A stretch of 64,000 nt of DNA, taken from contig NZ_LMFH01000001.1 in the NCBI RefSeq assembly GCF_001427225.1, positions 63,312-127,311 of the forward strand. The letters run 5' to 3'. The DNA comes from Lysobacter sp. Root494 (lineage in GTDB: Bacteria > Pseudomonadota > Gammaproteobacteria > Xanthomonadales > Xanthomonadaceae). The notes under the pieces were generated by a model. The model did no database searches and had not been told where the DNA came from. It saw nothing but the letters and a program-made list of their open reading frames with translations. Positions within the stretch are counted from its first letter, which is position 1. The number at the start of each line of letters is the position of its first letter. A program made the translations under genes and the position numbers. Positions 17,766-25,945 of the stretch are shown here, piece after piece.

Positions 17766-20510
17766 ATGCAACTTCGCAAGAGGATTCTTTCGCTCAGTAT
17801 CGTTGCCGCACTCGGCGTCGCCGGCACCGCCAGCGCGCAGGACGCGGCACCCGCCACGCAAGCCGCACCTGCGGACCAGACTGCGGACGAGGCCACCGAT
17901 CTCGACACCGTGGTGGTAAGAGGTATTCGCGGCGCCATCCAGCAGTCGCTCGATACCAAGCGCGAAGCCAGCTCGCACGTCGAAGCCGTCAGCGCCGAGG
18001 ACATCGGCAAGCTGCCGGCCAAGAACGTCGCCGACACGCTGCGCGAACTGCCTGGCGTGAACATCAGCTCCGCCAGCGCGAGCGAGGGCGGCTTCGACGA
18101 AGCCGACCGCGTCAGCCTGCGTGGCACCAACCCGAGCCTCACCCAGACCACGGTCAACGGCCACGCCGTCGGCACCGGCGACTGGTTCGTGCTGAGCCAG
18201 GTGCAGTCGGTCGGCCGCAGCGTCAGCTATTCGCTGCTGCCGTCGGAGATCGTCGACCAGGTGGTCGTGCACAAGACCTCGGAAGCCAAGCTCGTCGAAG
18301 GCGGCAGCGCCGGCTCGGTCGACATCATCACCCGCAAGCCGCTGCAGTACGCCGATCCGTTCACCGCTTCGGCGAACATCGGTGCGGTCTACGCCGACCT
18401 GCCGGGCAGCACCGACCCGCAGTTCGATGCGCTGATGAACTGGCAGAACGCCGCCGGCAACCTCGGCGTGCTTGTGCAGGGCTTCTACGAGAAGCGCAGC
18501 CTGCGCCGCGATGGCCAGGAAGTGGTCGGCGGCTACGGCGTGATCGGCGCAGACGCACCTGTCGTGCAGACCAATCCGGACCTGGCCGGCGTGTACTACC
18601 CGAACCTGCTCGGCGCGGTGCTGTTCGAGCAGGAACGCGAGCGCAAGGGCGGCGTGATCGACGTCGAATTCAAGGCTTCCGACTCGCTCACGCTCGACCT
18701 CAATGCGTTCTATTCGAAGCTTGAGGCCGACAACTACAACCGCAATTTCATGATGTGGACGAGCCAGTTCGCCAACAGCCAGGCGCCGCAGCCGGGCTAC
18801 GTTGTCGAAGGCAACGTGCTGAAGAACGCGGTCTATGCCCCGGTGAACAGCACGACGGTCACTCCCTACGGCGTGTACGACATGATCTCGCGCCCCGGCG
18901 CCAGTTCCTCGTCGAACTTCGTCGCCCTCAGCGCCGACTGGCAGGCGAGCGACAGCCTCGGCTTCAACTTCCAGGCGGGCACCACCAAGGGCAAGGGCAG
19001 CAGCCCGACCCAGGACGTGCTGGAAACCGGCCTGGCCGGCAACGCCGGCGCGAGCTGGAACATGAACGACATCGGCGAGGCGATCGACTGGAACCTCGGT
19101 GGCACCAACACGCCGGCGACGCATCTGCCGCAGAACGGCTGGATCTTCGGCGGCCAAGGCATCAACGTGGACGACAAGGAAGACTGGTTCGCCGCTGATG
19201 GCGAGTACTACGCGAACGGGTCGGTGCTGAGCTCGCTCGATTTCGGCGTGCGGTATGCCGAGCATGAGCGCGGCAACGACTTCGAGATCGCGCAGGGTCC
19301 GAACAGTGCTGCATGGAACGACATCGCCTCTTATGCCCAATACGTCGGTGGCGCCGGCCACTACCCCGGCGACTTCGGCAGCGGGCTCGGCGGCAACTTC
19401 CCATCAGGCATCTGGTACTACACGCCGGAACAGCTCAGGCAGATCAACGCCGACTTCGCCAACCGCAACAATCCGGAGCGCTTCTACTTCTCCGACGTGT
19501 ATTCGGTGAACGAGAAGAACTCGGCGGCCTACGTGCAGGCCAACTTCGCCGGCGACGGCTGGAGCGGCAACGTCGGCCTGCGCTACGTGAAGACCGACAG
19601 CGACATCGGCTATACGCAGGCGCTGCCGGTGAACTCGGGCATCCCGGGTGCGATCACCGGGTCCGCGTTCGGCGACTACCTGAAGGTCAGCACCAGCAAC
19701 AACTACAGCGAGGTGCTGCCCAGCGCCAACCTGAAGTTCGACCTGCGCGACGACATGGTGCTGCGCCTGGCCGCGTCGAAGACGCTGACCCGGCCGGACT
19801 ATTCGGCATTGGCTGGCTCGTTATCGCTTGCCGACCTGACCCACACCGGCAGCGGTGGCAACCCGAACCTCAACCCGCTGGTGTCGACCAACCTCGACGC
19901 GTCGTTCGAGTGGTACTTCGCTCCGCGCGCGCTGTTGTCGCTGAGCGTGTTCTCGATGGACCTGAAGGACTACATCGCCTTTGGCAACCAGACCATCCAG
20001 TACAAGGACCAGGCCGCCAGCGCCGCCGCGGGCACCGACGTCTACTCGGATTACCTCGTCTCGGTGCCGGTCAACGAGGACGGCAAGCTCACAGGCTACG
20101 AAGTCAGCTACCAGCAGCCGCTGGGCGAGTACTTCGGCATCGTCGCGAACTACACCTTCGCCGATGGCGAACTCGACGACGGCCGGCCACTCAACGGGGC
20201 TTCGCGCAACACCTGGAACCTCTCGGGCTACTTCGAAAACGATAAGTTCAGTGCGCGGGTGAACTACTCGTTCCGCGAGGCGTTCTACGCGGGCGTCAGC
20301 CGCACCGACGCGTTCTACCAGGACGACTTCGGCACGCTGTCGGCCTCCGTGGCGTACAAGGCGACCGACTGGCTGACCGTCAGCCTGGATGGCCTGAACC
20401 TCAACGACCCGGAGTACTCGTACTACACCAGCTCGCCGGTGGGCATGCTGCCGTACGCGATGTATTCGAACGGCCGCCAGTACTACGTCAACTTCCGCAT
20501 CAAGTACTGA
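17766..20510 (+). CDS. TonB-dependent outer-membrane receptor, probable carbohydrate transporter
   Basis: The 914-residue product has a signal peptide (residues 1-24, ending ASA), a TonB box around DLDTVVVRG and a plug domain (SAEDIGKLPAKNVADTLREL, RVSLRGTNPSLTQTTVNGH). A large beta-barrel follows, ending YVNFRIKY with the usual aromatic C-terminus. Receptors of this class (long plug, GNPNLNP motif, KTLTRPDYSAL) are typical of Xanthomonadaceae carbohydrate-utilisation loci with TonB-dependent receptors. GGAGGGG precedes the ATG at 17766. Clustered with a sugar kinase, permease and LacI regulator, it most likely imports chitooligosaccharides, N-acetylglucosamine or another glucoside. A strong terminator follows. 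Confidence 0.92.
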   Translation: MQLRKRILSLSIVAALGVAGTASAQDAAPATQAAPADQTADEATDLDTVVVRGIRGAIQQSLDTKREASSHVEAVSAEDIGKLPAKNVADTLRELPGVNISSASASEGGFDEADRVSLRGTNPSLTQTTVNGHAVGTGDWFVLSQVQSVGRSVSYSLLPSEIVDQVVVHKTSEAKLVEGGSAGSVDIITRKPLQYADPFTASANIGAVYADLPGSTDPQFDALMNWQNAAGNLGVLVQGFYEKRSLRRDGQEVVGGYGVIGADAPVVQTNPDLAGVYYPNLLGAVLFEQERERKGGVIDVEFKASDSLTLDLNAFYSKLEADNYNRNFMMWTSQFANSQAPQPGYVVEGNVLKNAVYAPVNSTTVTPYGVYDMISRPGASSSSNFVALSADWQASDSLGFNFQAGTTKGKGSSPTQDVLETGLAGNAGASWNMNDIGEAIDWNLGGTNTPATHLPQNGWIFGGQGINVDDKEDWFAADGEYYANGSVLSSLDFGVRYAEHERGNDFEIAQGPNSAAWNDIASYAQYVGGAGHYPGDFGSGLGGNFPSGIWYYTPEQLRQINADFANRNNPERFYFSDVYSVNEKNSAAYVQANFAGDGWSGNVGLRYVKTDSDIGYTQALPVNSGIPGAITGSAFGDYLKVSTSNNYSEVLPSANLKFDLRDDMVLRLAASKTLTRPDYSALAGSLSLADLTHTGSGGNPNLNPLVSTNLDASFEWYFAPRALLSLSVFSMDLKDYIAFGNQTIQYKDQAASAAAGTDVYSDYLVSVPVNEDGKLTGYEVSYQQPLGEYFGIVANYTFADGELDDGRPLNGASRNTWNLSGYFENDKFSARVNYSFREAFYAGVSRTDAFYQDDFGTLSASVAYKATDWLTVSLDGLNLNDPEYSYYTSSPVGMLPYAMYSNGRQYYVNFRIKY

Positions 20511-20537
20511 TTGGTGGGCTAACGGAAGTTGATGTCC

Positions 20538-20566
20538 AAGGGCCCTGCGTTGCCGGGCCCTTTTTT
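20538..20566 (+). terminator. Rho-independent terminator after the TonB-dependent receptor gene
   Basis: AAGGGCCC and GGGCCCTT form an eight-pair stem around TGCGTTGCC. A run of six T residues (20561-20566) follows, 28 bases after the receptor stop. Confidence 0.92.
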
Positions 20567-20725
20567 CTGCGCCGCCTGCCTGCAGTGCACTTCGGCTTCC
20601 ACGCGCCTTTGCCGCGTCTGCCCGCCTGTTGTGCCGCAGCGCCGTTCACCGTGTTTGCGGCGGCTGGCAGATGCCCGCAGCCGCAGCGAGCGGTAACATC
20701 GGCGCAGCAACAGGGGGCCTCCACC

Positions 20726-21358
20726 ATGTCAATCCGTACCGTATTCCTGCTTATCGCGGGACTGGCCGCGGCCGGTTCCGCATCCGCGCAAGCGCTGCCG
20801 AAACCGGCTGAGTTCTATTTCGATGCCGAGCCAACCACCACCCGTCCGATCGTCGCGGTCAGGGAAACCGGCGACGCCGCCGCGCAGAAACTCCTGAAGG
20901 TCATCGAGCGCAATCCGCACGCCAAGGCCGAGCACGCGCAGCTCGCGCATCTGGCGATGGAAGCCGGACGCGTCGACCTCGGCAAGGACCTCTACACGCG
21001 CACCTTCGCCCGCGTCTCCGACACCGATGCGCTGTGGCGCCCGGTCGTGTGGAACTACGGCTGGGACCTGTACCGCAATGGCGATGCCGCCGGCGCACTC
21101 GCGCAGTGGCAGCAGCTGGTGACGGCGCGCCGCAGCAACGGCAGCTGGGTGCCGCCGACGCTCGCCCTCGCGTTGTGGAGCAACGGCCGCAAGGACGAAG
21201 CGGTGCAGTGGTACGCCGCGGCGGTGCGCACCGAGCCGCAGCTGTGGCGTGATCCGGCCAACTTCGCGCGCCTGCTGCCCGAGTGGCGCGACGAAGAACG
21301 CGCGCTGCTGGCCGAAGTGCAGGCCGCCTGGGCCGCGAACCCGCCCGCGTGGCCGTGA
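20726..21358 (+). CDS. Secreted tetratricopeptide-repeat protein
   Basis: The 210-residue product has a clear signal peptide (MSIRTVFLLIAGLAAAGSAS, cleavage near AQA). A helical region with TPR-like pairs follows: AAQKLLKVIERNPHAKAEHA, then GRVDLGKDLYTRTFARV, and PPTLALALWSNGRKDEAVQW with YAAAVRTEP. It should sit in the periplasm and act as a protein-interaction scaffold. No enzyme motif is visible. The ATG at 20726 follows a G-rich stretch; upstream in-frame codons would disrupt the signal peptide. It appears to be a single gene with its own promoter after the receptor terminator. Confidence 0.75.
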   Translation: MSIRTVFLLIAGLAAAGSASAQALPKPAEFYFDAEPTTTRPIVAVRETGDAAAQKLLKVIERNPHAKAEHAQLAHLAMEAGRVDLGKDLYTRTFARVSDTDALWRPVVWNYGWDLYRNGDAAGALAQWQQLVTARRSNGSWVPPTLALALWSNGRKDEAVQWYAAAVRTEPQLWRDPANFARLLPEWRDEERALLAEVQAAWAANPPAWP

Positions 21359-21524
21359 CCCGCTGACGGCGCGCGTACACGCGTCTCCGACGGGGCGGTA
21401 GGTCGGGCGGTGCGAAGCCTGCGCACACACGCCTTGATCGGGGCTAAAGTGCGCGAGGCCACCGGGATCGCCCGCGCCGCAGTCCGCGGCGCGCGACAGG
21501 CCAGCTCACAGGGGGGCGGACGGG

Positions 21525-22721
21525 ATGTCCTTGTCGCAACTAAGCGTGATGGTCGTGGAGGATCACGGCTTCCAGCGCCGCATGGCGCTGCGGCTGTTGA
21601 CCGATCTTGGGATCGGCGGGCTCAGCGAAGCCGCCGACGGCCACAGCGCGCTGCATCTGCTCGAAGGCAGCAGCCAGCCGCCCGACGTGCTGCTGGTCGA
21701 TCTCGACATGCCCGGCATGGACGGCATCGAATTCATCGGCCACGTTGCCCAGCGCCAGCTCGCGCGCGCAGTGGTGGTCGCCAGCGCGCTCGATCCCGCG
21801 CTGCTCAACACCGTGCAGACGATGGCCCGTGCCTACGGCCTGCGCGTGCTCGGCAGCGTCGAGAAGCCGCTGACCCGCGACAAGCTCGCGGCCGTGCTCG
21901 GCAGCTTCGACGATCAGCTGCATGCCTATGACGATGATGAAGTGGTCGAGGTCACCGTCGCCAACCTGCGCGATGCGCTCGCCAACAACGAAATCGAACC
22001 GTGGTTCCAGCCGCAGGTGGAACTCGGCAACGGCAAGCCGGTGGCGGTGGAAGCGCTCGCGCGCTGGCGCCGCAACGATGGCCATGTCGTCCGGCCCGTG
22101 CATTTCATTCCGCTGATCGAGCGCGAAGGCATGGTCAGCGAACTCACCGACCACATGCTCGCGCAATCCTGTCGCTGGAAACGCCAGTGGGACCAGCAGG
22201 GCATCCGCCTCAACCTGGCGATCAACGTCTCTCCGCAAGTGCTGGGCGATGAAGGCGCCGCCGACCGCTACCAGGAGATCGTGCGCCGCGAAGGCGTCGC
22301 GCCCAACGAGGTGATCCTGGAGCTCACCGAGAGTTCGGTGATGGCCGATGCCGCGCGCGGGCTGGGCGTGCTCGCGCGTCTCAGGCTGAAGGGTTTCGGC
22401 CTGTCGATCGACGACTTCGGCACCGGCTATTCGTCGCTCTCGCAGCTCTCGCAGATTCCGTTCACCGAACTCAAGATCGACCAGGGCTTCGTCTCGGGCG
22501 CGCACAAGCAACCGCGCAAGCGCGCGGTAATCGAAGCGAGCCTCGATCTCGCCCGCAAACTGCAGCTCGACGTCGTCGCCGAAGGCGTGGAAACCGTCGA
22601 GGACTGGCAGATGCTCGCCGACCTCGGCTGCGGCATGGCACAGGGCCACCTGATCGCGCAGCCGGTCCCTGGCGAGGAACTGCCCGCCGCCCTGGGGCGC
22701 TGGCGGCGGCCGGAGCATTGA
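21525..22721 (+). CDS. Response regulator with EAL c-di-GMP phosphodiesterase output (RocR/VieA-like)
   Basis: Residues 1-125 form a receiver domain with acidic VEDHG, the phospho-acceptor aspartate 59 in LLVDLDMPGMDG and lysine in SVEKP. Residues 145-395 form an EAL domain with all main catalytic motifs: VEALARW (glutamate 176), NLAINVSP, ILELTES, IDDFGTGYSSLSQL, ELKIDQGFV and VVAEGVET. It should hydrolyse cyclic di-GMP under control of phosphorylation. There is no DNA-binding domain. Length and order match RocR of Pseudomonas. The ATG at 21525 follows a GGGGGGCGG tract. The hybrid kinase gene 181 bp downstream is its likely partner, as in RocS1-RocR pairs; a REPIN element lies between them. 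Confidence 0.9.
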   Translation: MSLSQLSVMVVEDHGFQRRMALRLLTDLGIGGLSEAADGHSALHLLEGSSQPPDVLLVDLDMPGMDGIEFIGHVAQRQLARAVVVASALDPALLNTVQTMARAYGLRVLGSVEKPLTRDKLAAVLGSFDDQLHAYDDDEVVEVTVANLRDALANNEIEPWFQPQVELGNGKPVAVEALARWRRNDGHVVRPVHFIPLIEREGMVSELTDHMLAQSCRWKRQWDQQGIRLNLAINVSPQVLGDEGAADRYQEIVRREGVAPNEVILELTESSVMADAARGLGVLARLRLKGFGLSIDDFGTGYSSLSQLSQIPFTELKIDQGFVSGAHKQPRKRAVIEASLDLARKLQLDVVAEGVETVEDWQMLADLGCGMAQGHLIAQPVPGEELPAALGRWRRPEH

Positions 22722-22761
22722 GGATGGTCGGCTCACCGTTCTCCTGGCTCGTCACATCTAC

Positions 22762-22870
22762 TGCTCGTCATTCCCGCGAAGGCGGGAGTCCAGTGTCTTT
22801 GGTTTGCCCTTTTGATCCGTGGACCAACAGCAAAGTCACTGGATTCCCGCCTTCGCGGGAATGACGAGCA
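22762..22870. repeat. REPIN-like element C between the EAL regulator and kinase genes
   Basis: The left arm (22762-22800, TGCTCGTCATTCCCGCGAAG...) and right arm (22833-22870, ...CTTCGCGGGAATGACGAGCA) are near-perfect inverted complements around a 32-bp spacer. This is the most compact copy of the three in the window. Confidence 0.85.
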
Positions 22871-22902
22871 AGAGCAACCTCAAAAGAGAGCCAGCTACTG
22901 GC

Positions 22903-25848
22903 ATGAAGCTCGGCATCCGCCACCAGCTCTGGATCCTGTTCGGCCTGTTCCTGCTCACGGGCGCGACCGTGCTGGTGGTGGACGAAATCGCCCAGTACCA
23001 GGCGCGGCAATCGCTGCTCGCCCTGCGCGGGCAGTCGCTGCTCGCACTGCGGGAAATAAAGTCGGTATCCGACGCCTATGGACTCGATGTCGTCGACACG
23101 ACGTTTCGCACGCGCAACGACCTGATCACCTGGGAAGAAGGCGCAGCCGCGATCGATGCGGCGCGCCAGCGCATCGATAACAGCTGGGCGGCGCTGGCGA
23201 ACGTGCCGCGCACGCGTGAAGAAGACACGCACTTCCGCGTGGCTGCGAAGGAGCGCATTGCCGCCGATGCCGCAATGGTGGAGCTGCGCCAGATCCTCGC
23301 GCGCAAGGACCTCGCCGCGCTTGGCCACTTCGCCGACACCCGGCTGTACCCCGCGATCGATCCGGTCACGCTGCGGCTCAAGCTGCTGTCCGATCTCGCC
23401 ACGGTGAAGGCGGATGCCGTGGTGCGCGACAACCTGCGCACCAACCGCCGTGTCAGCGCCCTGCGCATCGGCCTGTCGCTGGGCGCGTTGTTCGTGGTCG
23501 CACTGATCGGCCGCACCGTGTTGCGCAATGCCTACCGCGGCATCGAAAGCCTGACCTTCATCGCCCGGCGCATGCGCAGGCACGACTACACCGCGATGCC
23601 GCGCTACCTGCCTAAGACCGGCGAGCTGGCGATGGTCACCGACGCATTTCTGGAAATGCGCCGCGACGTGATCGATTTCGAAACCGAACTCACCCAGCAA
23701 CTCGCGCGCAACGAACGCGTCAACGCCGAACTCGCGCGCCGCGAAGCGCTGCAACGGTCGCTGATGGAGGCCGCGCCCACCGCCATCGCGGCAATCGACA
23801 GCCAGGGCCGCTATTTCCTCTTCAATCCCGGCGCGGAACGCCTGCTCGGCCACGACGCGACGGACTTCATCGGCAAGGATGCGCCGATGCTCGACAGCGT
23901 GGGCGACTTCGCCCCCGCACTGGTGCCGGCCGCCAGTTACGAACAGCTGGCGATGATGTTGAGCGAACGCACCGGCGAAACCGTTCCCGCCGACTGGCGC
24001 GTGCTGCTCAAGGCCGGCGAACTCGGGCTGCCGCCCAGCGAAACGCTGATGCTTCATCGCGATGGCCATCTCGTGCATGCGCTGCTCGCGCTCGCGGCGA
24101 TTCCCGACGAATTGCATGGCGGCAACGGCCTGCTCGGCGTCGCCGTCGACCTCACCCGCATCAAGCAGCTGGAAGACGAGCTGCGCGCGAGCGAAGCCCG
24201 TGCGCAGGAAGCCAATCGCGCCAAGTCCTCGTTCCTCGCCGCGATGAGCCACGAGATCCGCACGCCGATGATCGGCGTGACCGGCATGATCGAGATCCTC
24301 GCGCATTCCAGGCTCGACAACGACCAGCGCCACGCGCTCAACGTGATCCAGCAGAGCTCGCAGTCGCTGCTGCAGATCATCGGCGACATCCTCGACTTCT
24401 CGAAGATCGAGGCCGGGCGCCTGGAGATCACGCCCGGCGTCGTCGACCTCGGCGCGGTGTTGCGCAGCACGGTGGCCAATTACAGCGGCGCAGCGTCGAG
24501 CAAGGGCCTCACGCTCACCTGCGAGGTCGACCAGCGCGTCGGCCCCGCGCACCTGGCCGATGCGCTGCGGTTGCGGCAGATCCTCGGCAACTTCCTGTCC
24601 AATGCGATCAAGTTCACCGCGAAGGGCGGTGTGGAAGTCGCCCTCGAATGGCGTGGCGGGGCGGCACCGGATCCGGCGCAGCATGCCGGTGAACGCGGGC
24701 TCGGCGCCGACCTGTTGAGTTTCCGCGTCACCGACACCGGCATCGGCATCAGCGCCGAAGCGCAGCAGCGCCTGTTCCAGCCATTCGCGCAGGCCGAAGG
24801 CGACACCACGCGGCGCTACGGTGGCACCGGCCTCGGCCTTGCGATCTGCACGCGCCTGGCCGAACTGATGGGTGGGCTGGTGACGATGGACTCGGTGCCG
24901 CAGATCGGCACCACGCTGCGCCTGGCCATCACGCTGCCGCGCGCATCGGCAGCGGACCTGCCCGCCGACAACGCGCCCATCGGCAGCGCGGCCGCGTTCA
25001 AGCCGCGCCCCTTGCCGACGATCGAACAGGCCGCGCGCGAACGCAGCCTGGTGCTGCTCGTGGACGACCATCCCACCAACCGCATGGTGATCGCCCGCCA
25101 GCTAGCGCTCGCCGGTTACGCCAGCGAAGCGGCGGAAGACGGCGAACAGGGCCTCGAGTGCTGGCGCAGCGGCCGCTATGCGCTGGTGTTGTCCGACATC
25201 CACATGCCGCGCATGGATGGCTACGCGCTGGCCGGCCGGATCCGCGAGGAAGAACGGCAACGCGGCCTGCCGCGCACGCCGGTCATCGCACTCACCGCGT
25301 CCGCACTGAAGGGCGAAGCCGAGCGTTGCCTCTCCGCCGGCATGGACGATTACCTCGCCAAGCCGGTCGCCGTCGCGGTGCTTGCGGCTGCGCTGCAACG
25401 CTGGCTTCCGCACACCGCGATGAACCTGCCCGCGCAAGCACAGGCCGGTGAAACCAACGCCGCCGTGGCGCGCTCCGCAGGTGGTTTCCCGCAGCTCGAC
25501 GAAGCGCCGCCGCTGCTGGACTTCCACGTGCTGCACGAACTCAGCGGCGGCGACGAAGGCGAAACCGGTGCGCTACTGCGGGAGTTCCTCGACGCTACCG
25601 CGCAGGACGTCGCGCAACTCGCGCATTGCCGCGAAGCCGGCGACATCCCCGCGATCACCCGCCAGGCGCACAAGATCAAGGGCGCCGCGCGTCTGGTCGG
25701 CGCCACCGAACTCGCCCATGCCGCCGGCGACCTCGAAGCCGCGGGGCAGGATGGCGAGTGGTCCGGCATCCTCCCGCTGGTGGCACACGTGGAAACCGCT
25801 GCGGAGCGCCTGAAGCTGTTCGTGGCCGAGCGCTACAGCACGGCATGA
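22903..25848 (+). CDS. BvgS-type hybrid sensor histidine kinase (HK-REC-HPt)
   Basis: The 981-residue inner-membrane kinase has a transmembrane segment near residues 9-28 and a periplasmic sensor of about 160 residues without a recognised name. A second membrane segment (SLGALFVVALIGRTVL) and a HAMP-like linker follow. A PAS-like domain (IAAIDSQGRYFLFNPGAERL) comes next. The kinase core has histidine 450 in AMSHEIRTPM, an N box LGNFLSNAIKFT and G boxes DTGIGI and GGTGLGLAI. A receiver has aspartate 765 (SDIHMPRMDGYAL), and a C-terminal HPt domain has histidine 923 (QAHKIKGAARLVG). All phosphorelay residues are present. I chose ATG 22903 (MKLGIRHQLW); the frame extends upstream to 22819, but those codons are read from the REPIN repeat. 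The adjacent REC-EAL protein is the likely output. Confidence 0.93.
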   Translation: MKLGIRHQLWILFGLFLLTGATVLVVDEIAQYQARQSLLALRGQSLLALREIKSVSDAYGLDVVDTTFRTRNDLITWEEGAAAIDAARQRIDNSWAALANVPRTREEDTHFRVAAKERIAADAAMVELRQILARKDLAALGHFADTRLYPAIDPVTLRLKLLSDLATVKADAVVRDNLRTNRRVSALRIGLSLGALFVVALIGRTVLRNAYRGIESLTFIARRMRRHDYTAMPRYLPKTGELAMVTDAFLEMRRDVIDFETELTQQLARNERVNAELARREALQRSLMEAAPTAIAAIDSQGRYFLFNPGAERLLGHDATDFIGKDAPMLDSVGDFAPALVPAASYEQLAMMLSERTGETVPADWRVLLKAGELGLPPSETLMLHRDGHLVHALLALAAIPDELHGGNGLLGVAVDLTRIKQLEDELRASEARAQEANRAKSSFLAAMSHEIRTPMIGVTGMIEILAHSRLDNDQRHALNVIQQSSQSLLQIIGDILDFSKIEAGRLEITPGVVDLGAVLRSTVANYSGAASSKGLTLTCEVDQRVGPAHLADALRLRQILGNFLSNAIKFTAKGGVEVALEWRGGAAPDPAQHAGERGLGADLLSFRVTDTGIGISAEAQQRLFQPFAQAEGDTTRRYGGTGLGLAICTRLAELMGGLVTMDSVPQIGTTLRLAITLPRASAADLPADNAPIGSAAAFKPRPLPTIEQAARERSLVLLVDDHPTNRMVIARQLALAGYASEAAEDGEQGLECWRSGRYALVLSDIHMPRMDGYALAGRIREEERQRGLPRTPVIALTASALKGEAERCLSAGMDDYLAKPVAVAVLAAALQRWLPHTAMNLPAQAQAGETNAAVARSAGGFPQLDEAPPLLDFHVLHELSGGDEGETGALLREFLDATAQDVAQLAHCREAGDIPAITRQAHKIKGAARLVGATELAHAAGDLEAAGQDGEWSGILPLVAHVETAAERLKLFVAERYSTA

Positions 25849-25945
25849 TCGCCGGGCGAGGGCGCGCCGGGCGCGCTGATCCGGAAAAGCAGCTCCATGC
25901 GTGCGGCGCTAGGATGCGGGTTCCGCGTCGAATCCCACCGCTCCC

